Shown: piece after piece, positions 1-7,931 of the stretch
Layout of the letters: every line of letters starts with the position of its first letter
Position numbering within the stretch: the stretch's first letter is position 1
Assembly: GCA_031264715.1 (NCBI GenBank)
Contig: JAISDP010000276.1
Location: 1-31,449 of the forward strand
Origin: Bacteroidales bacterium
GTDB lineage: Bacteria > Bacteroidota > Bacteroidia > Bacteroidales > UBA4181
Direction: 5' to 3'
DNA length: 31,449 bases
Made by a program: the position numbers and the translations under genes
The notes under the pieces: model-generated
Databases searched by the model: none
What the model was told of the DNA's origin: nothing
The model's input: the letters and a program-made list of their open reading frames with translations, nothing else

Positions 1-183
1 AACACAGCCGTGCTGCATCAGATCGGCCCCGGCGAGGACGAAAATAAGGGCCGCTCATACCGCGAAATATTCGGCGCTGACGACGCCAGGCTTTATTATT
101 ATAACTACCAGACGATAAGCCAACGCCGGCCTGTCGGTATGCTTGCCCGCGACTTTCACCTGATCCTTGGGAAATGGTTTTAA
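1..183 (+). CDS. 3' end of an upstream gene, probable outer-membrane beta-barrel protein (partial)
   Basis: Frame 1 is open from the window edge to a TAA at 181-183 and gives the last 60 residues of a protein whose start lies outside the window. The visible tail ends ARDFHLILGKWF: alternating hydrophobic and polar residues with a terminal Phe. That is how the last strand of outer-membrane beta-barrels, including TonB-dependent receptors, usually ends. The segment before it is rich in Tyr and charged residues, as in a barrel loop and strand. The family cannot be fixed from 60 residues, and a soluble enzyme tail cannot be excluded. The gene runs in the same direction as the downstream susC, about 490 bases away, and the intervening region carries its own regulatory signals, so co-transcription is uncertain. 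Confidence 0.55.
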   Translation, partial: NTAVLHQIGPGEDENKGRSYREIFGADDARLYYYNYQTISQRRPVGMLARDFHLILGKWF

Positions 184-217
184 AACGTGTAAAATAGAAT
201 GTAGACCGATGTACGGT

Positions 218-272
218 ACGCAATCGGTTGCGTAACTTTTTATACCGGAAATGTTTTTTGATTGATATTTTG
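218..272 (+). promoter_or_regulatory. LacI/PurR-type operator plus promoter-like segment, copy 1
   Basis: Positions 218-233 read ACGCAATCGGTTGCGT, an inverted repeat with a central CG. It matches the PurR/LacI-family consensus ANGCAANCGNTTNCNT at every defined position. It is followed by AACTTTT, then GGAAATG, then TTTTTGATTGATATTTTG at 255-272. The same blocks in the same order recur at 28574-28630, immediately upstream of the GH78 gene, with only a short variable spacer and a 2-base length difference. TATTTTG at 266-272 resembles the Bacteroides -7 box (TAnnTTTG), but no convincing -33 box is at the usual distance. The inference is a shared operator and promoter module, with the regulator encoded elsewhere. 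Confidence 0.6.
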
Positions 273-378
273 ATTTCCTTTGCAAAAAAATTGATTCAAA
301 AAACATCTTTCATCATGTCAAAATCTCGGGAAAATTTGTTGCAAATAATGTTCGGTAAATCACCGAATGGCACGGTGT

Positions 379-451
<73 letters not shown>

Positions 452-465
452 CACCGCCCATTAAT

Positions 466-483
466 ATCTCGCGCACGTGAGAT
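466..483 (+). other. Small hairpin in the susC 1 leader
   Basis: ATCTC at 466-470 can pair with GAGAT at 479-483 across an 8-base loop. It is short and could be chance. It is listed because it sits between the AG tract and the terminator-like hairpin. Confidence 0.25.
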
Positions 484-511
484 AAGAAAAATTTTTCAAA
501 GTTTATATATA

Positions 512-547
512 ACCGCAGTATCATTTTTGATGATATGCGGTTTTTTT
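512..547 (+). terminator. Rho-independent terminator-like hairpin 123 bases before susC 1
   Basis: ACCGCA at 512-517 and TATCA at 519-523, with one bulged G, pair with TGATATGCGGT at 531-541. A run of seven T follows at 541-547. The stem plus T-run is oriented to stop + strand transcription. It may end the upstream transcript, in which case the susC promoter must lie in 548-670. If the promoter is the element at 218-272, it would instead act as a leader attenuator. The sequence alone does not decide between these. Confidence 0.65.
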
Positions 548-670
548 GTGGGTACTGCTACCGGTATGGTTTCTATTTACATCTCAACATCAATTACTTG
601 TCTATTAGAAATAAAAACCGAAAATCTATCTTTATAATCAACTTCATCAATAACATTAATTCAAACGTGT

Positions 671-3600
671 ATGCATCAACAAAAAATCAAATGGAATGTA
701 TGGAGAAAACTGTTGTTATCCCTGTGCATGTGTATCTGTGCGCTGTCGCTGTCGGCGCAGCAAAACGCCGTTACCGGCGTGATTACCGATGAGAACGGCG
801 AGCCGCTGCCGGGCGCTACCATTCAAGTGCAGGGAAGTACGCGAGGCGTCAGTACCGACGTCGACGGCAGCTTTGTGATCAATGTGAAGCCGGACGACGT
901 GCTGGAAATCTCCTTTGTGGGGTACGAAACGCAGGCGGTGACGGCAGGCGAACGAAAAGTGCTGGCAGTACAGCTCAAACCCAAGGTTGACGAGCTGGAG
1001 GAAGTGACGATCGTTGCTTTCGGTAAGCAGAAGAAGGAAAGCGTGATTTCCTCCATCACTACCATCTCCACGAAAGACCTGAAAGTGCCGTCGAGCAATC
1101 TCACCACCGCCTTTGCAGGGCGCGTGGCAGGATTGATCTCCTACCAGACCAGCGGCGAGCCGGGAGCCGACAATGCCAGCTTCTTTATCCGCGGCATCAC
1201 TACTTTCGGGGCGGACGCGAAGAAAGACCCGCTGATCCTGATTGACGGGATGGAACTGACAGCCGACGACCTCGCACGGCTGAACACCGACGACATCGCC
1301 AGCTTCTCCATCATGAAGGACGCCACCGCAACAGCGCTCTACGGCGCGCGGGGAGCTAACGGAGTCATACTGGTGACCACCAGGGAAGGGCGCGAAGGAA
1401 AGGCTAAGGTAAACGTCCGGATTGAAAACTCATTCTCCAGCCCCACGGAAATGGTGCAGCTTGCCGATCCCGTCACGTACATGAGAATGCACAACGAGGC
1501 AATACTCACGCGCGATCCCAATGGCGTCAGGATGTATTCCGCAGAAAAAATAAGCATGACCGAACAGGGAAAATATCCCGACATCTTTCCGGCAACGGAC
1601 TGGTACAGGGCTATGTTCAACAACTATTCCGTCAACCAGCGGGCTAACCTGAGCATCAGCGGCGGGGGAAAGGTGGCGCGTTATTATGTGGCGGCAAACA
1701 TATCCCAGGACAACGGCAACCTGAAAGTGGACAGGCGAAACAATTTCAATTCGAACATCGACCTGACCAAATACGCCGTGCGGTCTAACGTGAACGTGAA
1801 CCTGACCGCCAGCACGGAACTGATTTTACGCCTGAGTTCAACCTTCGACGACTATCTCGGCCCATTTGACGGGGGTTCGGAGATGTACCGCAAGGTGATG
1901 CAGGCAAATCCCGTGTATTTCAAACCCTCCTACGAGCCCGACGAACATTTCGGCTATGTGCGGCACGTCCTTTTCGGGAATTACGCCACCGCAAACTATA
2001 TCAACCCTTACGCACAGGCATTGAGGGGATACCGCGACTACAGCAAGAACATGACCATGACGCAGTTTGAGTTAAAACAGGATCTGGATATGCTCACCAA
2101 AGGACTGTCATTCCGTGCGATGGTCAATATGAACCGCTTCTCGGAATTTACCGTATACCGCTATTATTCCCCGTTTTATTACAATATCGACGCCTACGAC
2201 CTGAAGCAGAACTCTTATACGTTGAAATGCCTGAACCCCGCCGGGGGCGATACTTTCCTCCAGTATTCGCCCGGAGCGCGCAACATCAATACGGTGTTCT
2301 ACCTCGAATCGGCGATGGAATACAGCAAGGATATAACGGAGAAACACCACCTGAACGGTTTGCTGGTTTATATCATGCGGCAGGAAAAGACAGGCATTGC
2401 GAACAACCTGCAACTTTCGCTGCCCAACCGCAACCTCGGCCTTTCCGGACGCCTTGCCTACAATTACGACAGCCGCTATTTCGCCGAGTTTAACTTCGGC
2501 TACAACGGATCGGAACGCTTCGCGGAAGCTCACCGCTGGGGGTTCTTCCCTTCGGTAGGCGCGGCCTGGATGCTTTCGGGGGAACAGTTTTTCGCCCCGC
2601 TGAAAAAAATCATACCGCAATTCAAGCTGAAAGCGACTTACGGCATGGTGGGCAACGATGCCATAGGCAGCAACAACGACCGTTTCTACTACCTCTCGCA
2701 GATCAACATGTCTGCCAGCAGGAATGTGGGATGGGGACCTCTGCTGAACTATAATCCCGCCGGGATAGAAGTAATCAACTATGCCAACGACCGGATCGGA
2801 TGGGAAACGGCATACAAGACCAATATCGGGGCGGAAATAACGGTTGCCGGCGGTTTCTCGGCCAACATTGACGTTTTCCACGAAAGAAGGGAAAACATCC
2901 TGCTTTCGCGCGTCATCCCGCAGACAATGGGCATCATGCCGCAAATCAAAGCCAACCTCGGCATCGCCAGCGGGAAAGGCGTGGATGTGGAGATGAATTA
3001 CGAAAAGAATTTCACACCCGACTTTTTTATCACGGGACGCGGCACTTTCACCTACGCCACCAGCAAGGTCATTGAGTGGGAAGAGCCTGATTATGACGAA
3101 AGCCCGTGGCGGTCGAGGGTGGGCTACAGTATCAACCAGCAGTGGGGATACATTGCCGAGCGCCTGTTTATGGACGATGAGGAAGTGAAACACTCGCCTG
3201 CGCAGTTCGGACGGGTGAGGGGCGGCGACATCAAATACCGCGACGTCAGCGGCGACGGCGCCATATCCGAATTAGACAGGGTACCCATCGGGTTCCCCAC
3301 CGTACCGGAAATCAATTACGGCTTCGGATTGACGGTCGGCTACAGGGGATTTGACCTCTCGTTCTTTTTCCAGGGCTCCGCGCGGCAGTCTTTCTGGCTG
3401 AACACTTCCGGCAACGGACGTATCCAGCCCTTCCTTGACGGCTCTTACACCGGCGACGGCAACGACGGGCTGATAGGCGAAAATGCCGTGTTGCAGGCAA
3501 TAGCCGACAACTACTGGACGGAAAGCAACCAAAACCCGTACGCTTTCTGGCCCCGGCTGGCTACCTACGCCATCGACAACAACGATAGAACCAGTACCTG

Positions 3601-3829
3601 GTTCATGCAAAACGCCGCTTTCCTCCGGCTGAAATCCGCTGAAATCGGTTATTCGCTGCCTCAAAAGCTCACAGGAAAATTTTTCATGAGCAATTTGAGG
3701 ATATATGTAAGCGCCACCAACCTGTACTGCTGGAGTCCCTTCAAAATGTGGGACCCTGAAATGGCGGGAAACGGGCTTGGATACCCCCTGCAACGGGTTG
3801 TCAATATCGGATTGAATATAGGTTTTTAA
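671..3829 (+). CDS. SusC/RagA-family TonB-dependent outer-membrane glycan transporter (pair 1)
   Basis: This 1052-residue protein is the TonB-dependent pore of a Sus-type uptake system and imports oligosaccharides across the outer membrane with its SusD partner. An N-terminal signal peptide ends near SLSA|QQ (residues 29-31). A CarboxypepD_reg-like beta-sandwich follows at about 33-106 (start AVTGVITDENGEPLPGAT). The plug domain carries the SusC signatures LILIDGMEL (about 188-196) and YGARGANGVILVTT (about 224-237). The rest is the beta-barrel, ending VVNIGLNIGF with a terminal Phe. Length is normal for the family. The ATG at 671 places the signal peptide correctly, and no obvious Shine-Dalgarno is seen, as is common in this phylum. 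The susD gene follows after 62 bases. Substrate specificity cannot be read from sequence; the neighbours suggest a rhamnose-bearing glycan. Confidence 0.95.
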   Translation: MHQQKIKWNVWRKLLLSLCMCICALSLSAQQNAVTGVITDENGEPLPGATIQVQGSTRGVSTDVDGSFVINVKPDDVLEISFVGYETQAVTAGERKVLAVQLKPKVDELEEVTIVAFGKQKKESVISSITTISTKDLKVPSSNLTTAFAGRVAGLISYQTSGEPGADNASFFIRGITTFGADAKKDPLILIDGMELTADDLARLNTDDIASFSIMKDATATALYGARGANGVILVTTREGREGKAKVNVRIENSFSSPTEMVQLADPVTYMRMHNEAILTRDPNGVRMYSAEKISMTEQGKYPDIFPATDWYRAMFNNYSVNQRANLSISGGGKVARYYVAANISQDNGNLKVDRRNNFNSNIDLTKYAVRSNVNVNLTASTELILRLSSTFDDYLGPFDGGSEMYRKVMQANPVYFKPSYEPDEHFGYVRHVLFGNYATANYINPYAQALRGYRDYSKNMTMTQFELKQDLDMLTKGLSFRAMVNMNRFSEFTVYRYYSPFYYNIDAYDLKQNSYTLKCLNPAGGDTFLQYSPGARNINTVFYLESAMEYSKDITEKHHLNGLLVYIMRQEKTGIANNLQLSLPNRNLGLSGRLAYNYDSRYFAEFNFGYNGSERFAEAHRWGFFPSVGAAWMLSGEQFFAPLKKIIPQFKLKATYGMVGNDAIGSNNDRFYYLSQINMSASRNVGWGPLLNYNPAGIEVINYANDRIGWETAYKTNIGAEITVAGGFSANIDVFHERRENILLSRVIPQTMGIMPQIKANLGIASGKGVDVEMNYEKNFTPDFFITGRGTFTYATSKVIEWEEPDYDESPWRSRVGYSINQQWGYIAERLFMDDEEVKHSPAQFGRVRGGDIKYRDVSGDGAISELDRVPIGFPTVPEINYGFGLTVGYRGFDLSFFFQGSARQSFWLNTSGNGRIQPFLDGSYTGDGNDGLIGENAVLQAIADNYWTESNQNPYAFWPRLATYAIDNNDRTSTWFMQNAAFLRLKSAEIGYSLPQKLTGKFFMSNLRIYVSATNLYCWSPFKMWDPEMAGNGLGYPLQRVVNIGLNIGF

Positions 3830-3847
3830 TTTAATTTAAACGGAAAA

Positions 3848-3893
3848 CAAAAATGTACCATACGGGAATCATCAAAAATCAAAAATGTACCAT
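3848..3893 (+). repeat. Direct repeat of 14 bases at the susD 1 start, giving alternative ATGs
   Basis: CAAAAATGTACCAT occurs at 3848-3861 and again at 3880-3893, 32 bases apart. The first copy places an ATG at 3853 in frame with susD. The second copy ends in the AT of the ATG at 3892. Starting at 3853 would add 13 residues (MYHTGIIKNQKCT) before the Met-Met-Lys-Arg that begins a normal lipoprotein signal. The repeat therefore looks like a small duplication of the translation-initiation region, and 3892 or 3895 is the likelier start. Confidence 0.7.
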
Positions 3894-5862
3894 GATGAAA
3901 AGAATCATAAAATACGGGATCATAAGCATGTTTTGCAGCGCACTGGCGGTTTCGTGCAACTATCTGGACATAGTGCCCGACCAGATACCAACGATCGACG
4001 ACGCTTTTGCCGACCGTTACACGGCCGAACAGTACCTGGCAACCTGTTACTGGGGAATGCCGAAGGCGGCGGGATGGGATCAGAATCCCGCATTCCTGGG
4101 AAGCATGGAAATGATCATGAATTCCAATTTCCGCACTAGCGGAGGAATGATCTTCGCACTGGGAGAGGACAACCCCACCTCGTCCGCCATCAATTACTGG
4201 GGAGGGACGGGTACCGCTATCCGGTCGCTTTATGCCGGCATCCGCGAATGTAATATCTTCCTGGACAACATCCGGAAAGTACAGGACTTAAAAAGCGACG
4301 AAACCGAAAGGATGATCGCCGAAGTGAACCTGCTGAAGGCCTGGATGCACTTTTACCTGATTACCCATTACGGCCCTGTCTGCATTGTACGGGAAAGCGC
4401 GCCGGTGAACGAATCTACGCAGGGAATCAGGGTATACCGCGACAAAATAGACGATTGCTTCGCCTATGTGATTGAACTGCTCGACGGGATCATCGCAGGC
4501 AACGCCCTGCCCGACCGGATCACCAACCGCACCACGGAACTGGGACGTTTCACGCAGGCAGTGCCTTATGCTTTGAAAGCGCGGGTATTAACCTACTGGG
4601 CAAGCGACCTGTTCAACGGGAACACAGATTACGCCACCTTCAAAAACCATGAAGGCGAGCCGTTCTTCAATCAGGTGAAAGACCCGGCGCGGTGGACGCG
4701 GGCCGCCGAAGCCTGCCGGAAAGCGGTAGAGGTATGCCTGAACAACGGGATACGCCTGTACCAAAAAGCCGACTATTTGCAGACCAAACCCATGTCGGAC
4801 ACTACATTGCTGGTCAATACGCTCAGAAGCGCGGTGAGCGAACAGATCAACATGAATGTGGAACTTGTATACGGCAACACCGGTTATCCGTGCGCCGCCA
4901 ATGTCCAGAGGCATTGCCTTCCCCGTTTCGAAACCGGATCGGCAGCCAATGCCACCAGCCGTTTAAACGTGCCGCTCCATATTGCCGACCTGTTCTACTC
5001 CAACCATGGCGTGCCGTTGAACGAGGACGAAGAATGGGCGATGCAGGACAGGTACAGCAGCCGTTTCGAGACGTTGCGCGCAGGCGATGAGGCGCACAGG
5101 TTTTTCCTGCAGCCTGCCGAAATCACTTCCGCCCTTCATTTCGACAGGGAGGTGCGTTTCTACGCGGCGCTGGGTTTCGACCGCGGCAAATGGTACGGCA
5201 ACCATTACAACAACGAGCCGAACGACGACGCCGAGTGTTTTTATGTACAGACGCGGTTTGCCGAAGTAGCTAACCGCGTATCCAATTCCGAATACAATTC
5301 TACCGGGTACTGGGCTAAAAAATTAGTGGCGCTCAACTCCAGATGGCGCGACGCCAATGAACTCACTTACATGCCCTATCCCTACCCCGACATACGGTTT
5401 GCCGACTTGCTGCTGCTCGCCTCCGAAACCGTCAATGAAGCAACGCCGGGCGAGGACAATGCCGCCGTCGATCCGGAAGTATATACCTATATCGATCTGG
5501 TACGCGCACGGGCAGGACTGGAAGGAGTAGTGAAAAGCTGGAACGACCACGCCATAGCGGAAAGGAAAGGCAGGCCGCTGACCAAAGGCGGGATGCGCGA
5601 CATTATCCGCCATGAACGGAAAATAGAACTGGCGCTGGAAGGACAGGACTACTGGGACAGGAAACGCTGGAAAGTAGCCCACAGGGAACTGAACCGCAAC
5701 ATTCAGGGGTGGAACACGCTGGTGGAAGACGTCAGTCCGCAGGCGTATTACACGCCAACCACCGTCTACACGCAGCGTTTTACCGTGCGCGATTATTTTG
5801 CGCCGATCCCCGAAAGCGACCTGATTAACAACCCGCAATTAGTGCAAAACCCGGGATGGTAA
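3892..5862 (+). CDS. SusD/RagB-family surface glycan-binding lipoprotein (pair 1)
   Basis: SusD proteins are surface lipoproteins that cap the SusC barrel and bind the glycan. From ATG 3892 the product has 656 residues. The signal MMKRIIKYGIISMFCSALAVSC ends in a lipobox with Cys22, followed by NYLDIVPD, the usual start of a mature SusD. The family's helical fold is indicated by YLATCYWGMPKA near the N-terminus, NLLKAWMHFYLITHYGPV in the first third, and DIIRHERKIELALEGQDYWDRKRW in the C-terminal region, where the RagB/SusD domain sits (about 570-595). The protein ends with the typical LINNPQLVQNPGW. A longer in-frame start at 3853 exists but would put 13 odd residues before the signal, so 3892 is preferred. 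It forms a pair with the SusC at 671-3829. The ligand is unknown. Confidence 0.93.
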   Translation: MMKRIIKYGIISMFCSALAVSCNYLDIVPDQIPTIDDAFADRYTAEQYLATCYWGMPKAAGWDQNPAFLGSMEMIMNSNFRTSGGMIFALGEDNPTSSAINYWGGTGTAIRSLYAGIRECNIFLDNIRKVQDLKSDETERMIAEVNLLKAWMHFYLITHYGPVCIVRESAPVNESTQGIRVYRDKIDDCFAYVIELLDGIIAGNALPDRITNRTTELGRFTQAVPYALKARVLTYWASDLFNGNTDYATFKNHEGEPFFNQVKDPARWTRAAEACRKAVEVCLNNGIRLYQKADYLQTKPMSDTTLLVNTLRSAVSEQINMNVELVYGNTGYPCAANVQRHCLPRFETGSAANATSRLNVPLHIADLFYSNHGVPLNEDEEWAMQDRYSSRFETLRAGDEAHRFFLQPAEITSALHFDREVRFYAALGFDRGKWYGNHYNNEPNDDAECFYVQTRFAEVANRVSNSEYNSTGYWAKKLVALNSRWRDANELTYMPYPYPDIRFADLLLLASETVNEATPGEDNAAVDPEVYTYIDLVRARAGLEGVVKSWNDHAIAERKGRPLTKGGMRDIIRHERKIELALEGQDYWDRKRWKVAHRELNRNIQGWNTLVEDVSPQAYYTPTTVYTQRFTVRDYFAPIPESDLINNPQLVQNPGW

Positions 5863-5871
5863 CGACGTATC

Positions 5872-5940
5872 TCGATTCAAGAATCGATTACCGGATTGCA
5901 AATCCGGATGATGTTCCGAGCGGTAATGCAATTACCGCTC
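5872..5940. repeat. Array of three perfect short hairpins directly after susD 1
   Basis: Three perfect inverted repeats follow each other: TCGATTC/GAATCGA (5872-5878 and 5881-5887), CCGGATT/AATCCGG (5891-5897 and 5901-5907, loop GCA) and GAGCGGTAAT/ATTACCGCTC (5918-5927 and 5931-5940, loop GCA). The first begins 10 bases after the susD stop codon. None has a T-run, so they are not classical terminators. They could act as a 3' mRNA stabilising structure between susD 1 and the distal genes, or be a mobile REP-like element. Confidence 0.75.
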
Positions 5941-5977
5941 AACGGCGCCGTATATTCCGTTTATCGCCACGGTCTTG

Positions 5978-6003
5978 TAGAGACGCGATGCATCGCGTCT
6001 CTA
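5978..6003. repeat. 26-base perfect palindrome, GAGACGCGATG family, copy 1
   Basis: The 26 bases centred between 5990 and 5991 are perfectly self-complementary, with half-site TAGAGACGCGATG. Related copies lie at 6196-6217 and 15543-15562, always between genes. The pattern is that of a dispersed REP-like palindrome. Confidence 0.9.
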
Positions 6004-6033
6004 TGGGAGGGCTGAAGGCCCGCAATCTATTAG

Positions 6034-6052
6034 CACAGGGCAACGCCCTGTG
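6034..6052. repeat. GC-rich perfect hairpin CACAGGGC-AAC-GCCCTGTG
   Basis: The 8-base arms 6034-6041 and 6045-6052 pair perfectly around an AAC loop. It belongs to the repeat mosaic after susD 1. A smaller GGGC/GCCC hairpin lies just upstream at about 6009-6021. No T-run follows either. Confidence 0.6.
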
Positions 6053-6119
6053 GCACGCGATCGACGACCAACTCCCGAAGCCCCAGCGGGGCGGAATCCG
6101 TATTATTTCATTTGATTTC

Positions 6120-6144
6120 GCCCTTTCAGGCCTTTCAGGGCTTG
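6120..6144. repeat. 25-base direct repeat, copy 1
   Basis: The 25 bases at 6120-6144 (beginning GCCCTTTCAGGCCTTTCAGG) are identical to 6249-6273. The unit itself contains TTTCAGG twice. The two copies are separated by 104 bases that include the second GAGACGCGATG palindrome. Confidence 0.9.
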
Positions 6145-6195
6145 GCGTTTGCGCGACGTTCATTCCGCAAGACGTTGCCCGCCGCGTTTGTTGTG

Positions 6196-6217
6196 GAGAC
6201 GCGATGCATCGCGTCTC
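6196..6217. repeat. 22-base perfect palindrome, GAGACGCGATG family, copy 2
   Basis: Half-site GAGACGCGATG, perfectly self-complementary about 6206/6207. It shares this core with the copies at 5978-6003 and 15543-15562, and the flanks differ from copy to copy. Confidence 0.9.
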
Positions 6218-6248
6218 TACGGCGCACACGCCCTGCACTGTTGATTAT

Positions 6249-6273
6249 GCCCTTTCAGGCCTTTCAGGGCTTG
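6249..6273. repeat. 25-base direct repeat, copy 2
   Basis: Identical to 6120-6144. Both copies are preceded by ATTTCG- or ATTATG-like sequence, so the homology is confined to the repeat itself. Confidence 0.9.
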
Positions 6274-6348
6274 ATAGACAAGTTATATTTTTTTATACCT
6301 AAAATGTAAATGCCTATGGAAAAGTAACCCGTATATCCAAAAAACAAA

Positions 6349-6414
6349 AGGCACACAGAATGTACCACCATCCTGCGTGCCTCCAGAGTTCATCCTGTTG
6401 CCGTAAACAACAGG
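6349..6414. other. Two hairpins upstream of the second operon
   Basis: AGGCACACAG at 6349-6358 pairs with CTGCGTGCCT at 6373-6382 with one mismatch. CCTGTTG at 6394-6400 pairs perfectly with CAACAGG at 6408-6414. Neither is followed by a T-run. They lie 37-100 bases before the 6451 start and may be part of its leader or the remains of a terminator. Confidence 0.45.
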
Positions 6415-6450
6415 AAATCATTAAATAGTAAAATTTAATATGTCAAAAAT

Positions 6451-7908
6451 ATGCAAAGTATATTTAATAAATTCAAATTCTCCACTATTATTTTATGGAG
6501 GTTCATATCTTTTCAATTTTTCAAATGCGACTTTCGACATTCGATGATTGTTTTTGTCTGCACGGCGGTACTGCTGGTATCGTGCGGAAGCGAGGACAAG
6601 GAAAAAACCAAGTACGACCCGGACCAGCCTTCCCGGATTTCCACATTTTATCCCAGCGAGGGAAAGTATCAGGAGAAGATCATGCTGACCGGCGTTAACC
6701 TTCCGACAGACCCCAGTCTGGTGAGGGTGTATTTCAACAACCGGCGCGCGCCCATGATCGGCGGGACGACGGAGCGCATGTATGTGCTGGCTCCGAGGTT
6801 GCCGGGTAATGCAGAGGGTTATGATGCGCCGGGTACGGGAATAGGTCACTGTATCATATCGGTAGTGATCGCAGGCCAGGATTCGACCACCTATCCCGAC
6901 ACCTTCCTGTATGAAGAATCCATCACCGTTTCTACCGTTGCGGGCAATGGCGATCAGGAACATTTTGAAGAAGGGAATTTGGCCAACGCCATCCTGCAAC
7001 CGAAATATATTGCCTGCGACAATGACGGCAATGTGTTCATATCCAACTGGCGCGCCGACGACGGTCGTGGTTTTTGCTACATCTGCCGCCTCAATGAGGA
7101 GGAGAACTCCTTCACCCGCTTGCGGAGCACCGCGAAGGAAAGCAATGTCCCCTGCGTCGATCCGGTAACCGGCGTTGTTACGATTCCTATAGAAACGATG
7201 GGCTCGTTTATTAGTGCAAACCCCAATGAATACTGGGCGCCCAGGGACCGGGACATGAAGTTCCAAAACTGGACGCCGCCGAACGGATGGAAGCACGCCA
7301 TGGTGGTGAACCCTACGGACGGGATGATTTATACGCGCTGGTATCAGGGATCAATCGTCAGAATCGATCCGAACACGTATGAGACATACCGCATCGCCGA
7401 GTCCGAACAGGGCGACAGTTACGGGTTGACCTTCCGTCCCCAGGAGCCTAATATCATGTATATATCCTTCAGGAATAATGCGGGCATTTATGCTAATAGC
7501 ATCGCGACCGTTGATGTGTCTGCCGGTAAAGATCTTGAGGAAGACGATCCTGCTGCGGCAAAGCTGGCAGTCGAGGCTACCCTGCGACGGGTCAGCAGTC
7601 CTTCTACGGGCGGGGGCCATCGCGACGGACCCTTAGCAACCGCCCAGTTCCGGAATTTGGGACAGATTTTCTGCGACCAGGATGGGTTTATCTATGTCGC
7701 CGACAGGGAAAACCACTGTATCCGCAGGATCACGCCCGAAAACCAGGTGGAAACCGTGCTGGGTATTCCCGGTACGCCCGGATGGAGAGACGGCACCAGG
7801 GACGAAGCCCTGTTCAGGAATCCGACAGGAATCGCCATCGCTTCCGACGGTTCGGTTTACATCGCCGATAATGGTAATTCACGGCTCAGAAAACTGTCTG
7901 TTAATTAA
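6451..7908 (+). CDS. IPT/TIG plus NHL beta-propeller lipoprotein, probable surface accessory of SusCD 2
   Basis: The product (485 residues from ATG 6451) has an IPT/TIG immunoglobulin-like domain (about 60-155, with ISTFYPSEGKYQEKIMLTG) followed by an NHL-type beta-propeller (about 160-485). Repeat signatures include IACDNDGNVFISNW, FCDQDGFIYVADRENHCIRR and IASDGSVYIADNGNSRLRKL. The signal ends in LLVSC. ATG 6544 is an alternative start that puts the lipobox Cys at residue 14 but leaves no positive charge before the hydrophobic core; 6451 puts it at residue 45, which is long. The true start is therefore uncertain. It is the first gene of a tight operon, 23 bases before SusC 2. Proteins of this architecture are common beside SusC/SusD pairs and are usually taken as glycan-binding or scaffold components. 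No enzymatic motif was recognised. Confidence 0.85.
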   Translation: MQSIFNKFKFSTIILWRFISFQFFKCDFRHSMIVFVCTAVLLVSCGSEDKEKTKYDPDQPSRISTFYPSEGKYQEKIMLTGVNLPTDPSLVRVYFNNRRAPMIGGTTERMYVLAPRLPGNAEGYDAPGTGIGHCIISVVIAGQDSTTYPDTFLYEESITVSTVAGNGDQEHFEEGNLANAILQPKYIACDNDGNVFISNWRADDGRGFCYICRLNEEENSFTRLRSTAKESNVPCVDPVTGVVTIPIETMGSFISANPNEYWAPRDRDMKFQNWTPPNGWKHAMVVNPTDGMIYTRWYQGSIVRIDPNTYETYRIAESEQGDSYGLTFRPQEPNIMYISFRNNAGIYANSIATVDVSAGKDLEEDDPAAAKLAVEATLRRVSSPSTGGGHRDGPLATAQFRNLGQIFCDQDGFIYVADRENHCIRRITPENQVETVLGIPGTPGWRDGTRDEALFRNPTGIAIASDGSVYIADNGNSRLRKLSVN

Positions 7909-7931
7909 TAACTATTTATATTAATAATTAT

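Larger units (their letters stand above)
5863..6450. other. Repeat-rich intergenic region between susD 1 and the second operon
   Basis: No credible gene was found in these 588 bases. Open frames across the region are made of palindromes and repeats and change with strand. It contains three consecutive perfect hairpins (5872-5940), two copies of a GAGACGCGATG palindrome (5978-6003, 6196-6217), further GC-rich hairpins (6009-6021, 6034-6052), a 25-base direct repeat (6120-6144, 6249-6273) and two more hairpins (6349-6382, 6394-6414). The last 40 bases are AT-rich. Similar mosaics of short palindromes are common between genes of Bacteroidota. No transposase or target-site duplication is visible. 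A promoter for the 6451 operon is expected here, but I could not pick one. Confidence 0.7.

Noticed and set aside
627..634. TATCTTTA as a -7 box for susC 1
   Set aside because: The last base of the consensus is wrong and the nearest upstream TTG is about 26 bases away, too far for the usual spacing.
2108..3193. 361-codon minus-strand frame inside susC 1
   Set aside because: It is antisense to a certain SusC gene, has no family features, and is explained by the GC-rich codon pattern of the + strand gene. The same applies to 29653-31056 opposite GH78.
5856..6302. 148-codon frame overlapping the end of susD 1, and opposing frames across the same stretch
   Set aside because: They translate palindromes and direct repeats, and the same repeated peptide strings appear in several frames. 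No signal, domain or independent start is present.
5863..6450. CRISPR array or insertion sequence in the repeat-rich gap
   Set aside because: Repeats are not regularly spaced, spacers are not of uniform length, and no cas gene, transposase frame or terminal repeat with target duplication is visible.
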